Assembly: GCA_964388965.1 (NCBI GenBank) | Contig: CAYMCP010000050.1 | Span: forward strand, 1-27,099 | Source: Albibeggiatoa sp964388965 | GTDB lineage: Bacteria; Pseudomonadota; Gammaproteobacteria; Beggiatoales; Beggiatoaceae | Length of the DNA stretch: 27,099 bases | Reading direction: 5' to 3' | Shown: positions 24,969-27,099 of the stretch, piece after piece | Layout of the letters: the number at the start of each line of letters is the position of its first letter | Numbering within the stretch: position 1 is the first letter of the stretch | Position numbers and translations under genes: made by a program | The notes under the pieces: model-generated | What the model saw: only the letters and a program-made list of their open reading frames with translations | The model's database searches: none | Told to the model about the DNA's origin: nothing

Positions 24969-25964
24969 ATGTCTGGCGATTCTCCTATTCTCGTACTGGG
25001 CGCAGGCTCTTGGGGTACTGCGCTGGCTTTGGTTTTAGCGCGTAATGCCCATAAAGTTTGGCTATGGAGTTACGAACAATCCCATGTAGAGCAAATGCGT
25101 ACCGAGCGGGAAAATCGTCGATTTTTGCCAGATTATCCTTTTCCGGAACAGATTGAATTGATTGATGATTTAGCTTATGTTGCCAAATCAGAATATATTT
25201 TAATCGTTGTACCGAGTCATGCGTTTCATTCCACACTGGAGCGAATTAAACCCTACTTGCAACCTGATACGCATATTTGCTGGGCAAGTAAAGGTTTTGA
25301 ATATCAAACAGGTTTGTTACTGCACGAAGTAGCGCATAATGTCCTAGGTCAACAAGCTTTTTCGGTGCTATCTGGTCCCTCGTTTGCCGGAGAGGTCGCT
25401 AGACAATTACCCACTGCCGTTACAATTGCTTCAAATAATCAAGAATACGCGCAATTTTGGGTCAACGCATTTCATAATCCTTATTTTCGCCCCTATTTGA
25501 GTAGTGACTTAATTGGTGTACAAATTGGTGGTGCGGTAAAAAATGTGATGGCGATTGCAGCCGGCATAGCAGATGGGCTAGGTTTTGGTGCAAATACACG
25601 CGCTGCTTTAATTACACGCGGTTTAGCGGAAATGTCACGTTTAGGTATTGCAATGGGTGGTCAAGCGGAAACATTTACAGGTTTAGCGGGTATAGGCGAT
25701 TTAGTATTAACGTGTACTGACGACCAGTCGCGCAATAGGCGTTTTGGTTTTGCGTTGGCGCAAGGTAAAAGTCCCGAACAGATTTTAGTAGAGATTAATC
25801 AAGTGGTTGAGGGCATCCACGCAGCACACGAAGTACATCGTTTAGCACGAAAGTATGAGGTAGAAATGCCAATTGTCGATCATGTACAACAAGTTTTAAC
25901 TCAACAAATCACACCTAAACAAGCTGTACAATCATTATTGGCAAGAGAAGTTAAAGCGGAATGA
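24969..25964 (+). CDS. gpsA: Glycerol-3-phosphate dehydrogenase [NAD(P)+]
   Basis: A 331-residue cytosolic enzyme reducing dihydroxyacetone phosphate to sn-glycerol-3-phosphate for phospholipid synthesis, the substrate of PlsY (also in this window, 2951-3538). The NAD(P) motif GAGSWGTALALVLA, CWASKGFE, SGPSFAGEVARQLPTAVTIAS, the catalytic lysine region GGAVKNVMAIAAGIADGL and NTRAALITRGLAEMSRLG are all present. The ATG lies 2 bases after the secB stop with no strong ribosome site, suggesting translational coupling. Confidence 0.96.
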   Translation: MSGDSPILVLGAGSWGTALALVLARNAHKVWLWSYEQSHVEQMRTERENRRFLPDYPFPEQIELIDDLAYVAKSEYILIVVPSHAFHSTLERIKPYLQPDTHICWASKGFEYQTGLLLHEVAHNVLGQQAFSVLSGPSFAGEVARQLPTAVTIASNNQEYAQFWVNAFHNPYFRPYLSSDLIGVQIGGAVKNVMAIAAGIADGLGFGANTRAALITRGLAEMSRLGIAMGGQAETFTGLAGIGDLVLTCTDDQSRNRRFGFALAQGKSPEQILVEINQVVEGIHAAHEVHRLARKYEVEMPIVDHVQQVLTQQITPKQAVQSLLAREVKAE

Positions 25965-26036
25965 TTTGCTTATTAGTAGATTTTTTCATATTTAAAATCA
26001 ATATATTAGCATAACTCTCTTAATTAATAATTAAAA

Positions 26037-26753
26037 TCAAGCTTCCCAACCAAGCTCATCAAATTTCCAAGACTCATTATGACCTTGCAGCGGACATAAA
26101 CGATTTAATAACCTAACATAATCTGCGCGTGGAATTTCCACTGCTCCTAAACTACTTAGGTGCTCAGTATATACTTGGCAATCAATTAATTCATAACCCC
26201 AACGCTGTAGCTGGCGGGAGAAATGGACAAATGCGACTTTAGATGCGTCTGTCATTCGTGTGAACATCGATTCACCATAAAATACTTTACCGAGTGCGAC
26301 ACCATACAAACCACCAACTAACTTGTCTTGATACCAAACTTCAACTGAATGAGCATATTGATGTTGATGTAATGTAGCATAAGCGTCTAATATTTCTTGT
26401 GTAATCCATGTACCTTGTTGTCGCAAACGTGGTCCTGCACATTGACGCATTACTTCGGTAAAAGCTTGATCAAGTGTTATGACAAATTTTTGTTTACGCA
26501 AGGTTTTTCTTAGACTACGAGAAATATGTAAATGTTCTGGAAACAATACCATTCTTTTGCTAGGAGACCACCACAAAATAGGTTCTTCATCGCTAAACCA
26601 AGGAAATATCCCTTTACGATAAGCTACTAACAATCGTTTCATTGATAAATCTCCACCAATTGCTAACAAGCCATCTGGATATTGTAATGCGTGGTCAACA
26701 GGTGGAAAATCATAAGGGTCTGAATTAAAAGGGATCCAATAAGGTCTACGCAT
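26037..26753 (-). CDS. aat: Leucyl/phenylalanyl-tRNA--protein transferase
   Basis: A 238-residue enzyme that attaches Leu or Phe to N-terminal Arg/Lys of proteins, marking them for ClpS/ClpAP degradation. Family landmarks are PDGLLAIGGDLS, AYRKGIFPWFSDEEPILWWSP, the tRNA-site VMRQCAGPRLRQQGTWIT, HSVEVWYQDKLVGGLYGVAL and FYGESMFTRMTDASKVA. The ATG at 26753 is 2 bases after the stop of the small upstream gene; an in-frame TTG at 26780 would add nine residues of no conserved character, so ATG is preferred. The adjacent aat partner ate/bpt is not present here. Confidence 0.93.
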   Translation of the reverse strand: MRRPYWIPFNSDPYDFPPVDHALQYPDGLLAIGGDLSMKRLLVAYRKGIFPWFSDEEPILWWSPSKRMVLFPEHLHISRSLRKTLRKQKFVITLDQAFTEVMRQCAGPRLRQQGTWITQEILDAYATLHQHQYAHSVEVWYQDKLVGGLYGVALGKVFYGESMFTRMTDASKVAFVHFSRQLQRWGYELIDCQVYTEHLSSLGAVEIPRADYVRLLNRLCPLQGHNESWKFDELGWEA

Positions 26754-26755
26754 CG

Positions 26756-26962
26756 TTAGTGTTCGCTTGGTTGTAGCCAATTATTCCACTGTTTGGGAAT
26801 AGTAACATCAACACCATCAGTTTTTGCCTGCTGTAGCAAATAATCTTGTAAATCTTGTAGCAAATCAGAGCTTATCAACTGTGTATGCTGTGGGATTTGT
26901 GTATGTAGCAAAAGATAAATAAGTTTTAATTCTTCAATCGGGTATTCAGCTAACGTTTTCAT
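26756..26962 (-). CDS. Small hypothetical protein upstream of aat
   Basis: A 68-residue predicted soluble helical protein, MKTLAEYPIEELKLIYLLL at the start and IPKQWNNWL near the end, with a Gln/Leu-rich middle (LLQDLQDYLLQQAKTDGVDV). No transmembrane helix or motif is seen and I recognise no family. Its stop lies 2 bases before the aat start, and it begins with an ATG about 11 bases after AGGA. The tight coupling to aat and absence of a better reading support a real small gene; a role with aat is inference only. Confidence 0.6.
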   Translation of the reverse strand: MKTLAEYPIEELKLIYLLLHTQIPQHTQLISSDLLQDLQDYLLQQAKTDGVDVTIPKQWNNWLQPSEH

Positions 26963-27047
26963 CAATCATGTATCCTATATCTGATAAATTTGAATCATTA
27001 TATTGCAAATTGGATCAGGTTAAACAAAAATGTTCAATCAGTTGTAC

Positions 27048-27076
27048 TATAGAACCGATTTGAAATCTAGGTTAAG
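27048..27076 (-). repeat. IS terminal repeat, copy D (left end, element continues outside)
   Basis: TATAGAACCGATTTGAAATC begins a terminal inverted repeat in the orientation opposite to copies A and B, matching their reverse complement over about 23 bases before diverging (AGGTTAAG in place of AAGAAATA or AAAAAATA). The element extends to the right, out of the window, so its content is unknown. Confidence 0.65.
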
Positions 27077-27099
27077 TAGCCAATCTTTTGATAAGAAGC

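Noticed and set aside
25965..26036. Convergent gap between gpsA and aat examined for a bidirectional terminator.
   Set aside because: Very A+T-rich with no stable GC hairpin visible.

Overview
The window is an A+T-rich chromosomal segment of a gammaproteobacterium. The evidence is its gene content: ubiJ-ubiB, a yibN-like rhodanese followed by secB and gpsA, aat, moeB-moaD-moaE, a PBP1A-type mrcA, plsY and a type II secretion gspE. The low G+C, the mix of degraded insertion sequences and the palindromic REP-like repeats would fit a Thiotrichales/Beggiatoa-type sulfur bacterium, but that placement is inference. Most genes are ordinary core functions. The unusual material lies in the gaps and in the block at about 13.7-16.2 kb.

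Layout. 1-505: IS debris, made of one terminal repeat, a headless UPF0175 gene and the tail of an IS4-like transposase. 506-4447 (+): penicillin-binding protein 1A, plsY and a lipoprotein. 4448-4978: a frameshifted, internally deleted ISAzo13-like transposase ending in the same terminal repeat. 4979-7236 (-): ubiJ-ubiB for ubiquinone synthesis. 7454-8362 (+): a membrane-anchored alpha/beta hydrolase, followed by REP-like hairpins. 8660-10291 (+): phosphoglucomutase. 10473-11930 (+): moeB-moaD-moaE for molybdopterin synthesis. 11931-12188: palindromic repeats and a complete 146-bp mini-element with inverted repeats. 12189-13745 (-): a two-domain family 2 glycosyltransferase. 14049-14384 (-): a small Cys-rich DUF2325 protein behind a textbook Fur-box promoter. 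14593-15964 (-): a HEAT-repeat/DNA-methyltransferase fusion, apparently broken at both ends. 16220-18240 (-): a GspM-like protein and gspE. 18352-22009 (-): a universal stress protein and a fused MrpA-MrpB antiporter subunit with no other mrp genes. 22207-23941 (+): a GldA/GldF-type ABC exporter pair. 24051-25964 (+): rhodanese, secB and gpsA. 26037-26962 (-): a small unknown gene and aat. 27048-27099: the outward-reading end of another copy of the terminal repeat.

Three points deserve attention. First, a consensus sigma-70 promoter whose -10 box is covered by a perfect 7-1-7 Fur palindrome drives a DUF2325 protein with a seven-cysteine C-terminal region, which suggests an iron-responsive factor of unknown role. 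Second, a DNA methyltransferase of the beta motif order carries N-terminal HEAT-like repeats but lacks the SAM-binding motif, and its 5' end lies across a six-A tract from an upstream frame. Third, one repeat family with ends TATAGAACC.../...GGTTCTATA occurs at four sites, including both window edges and one complete 146-bp non-autonomous element.
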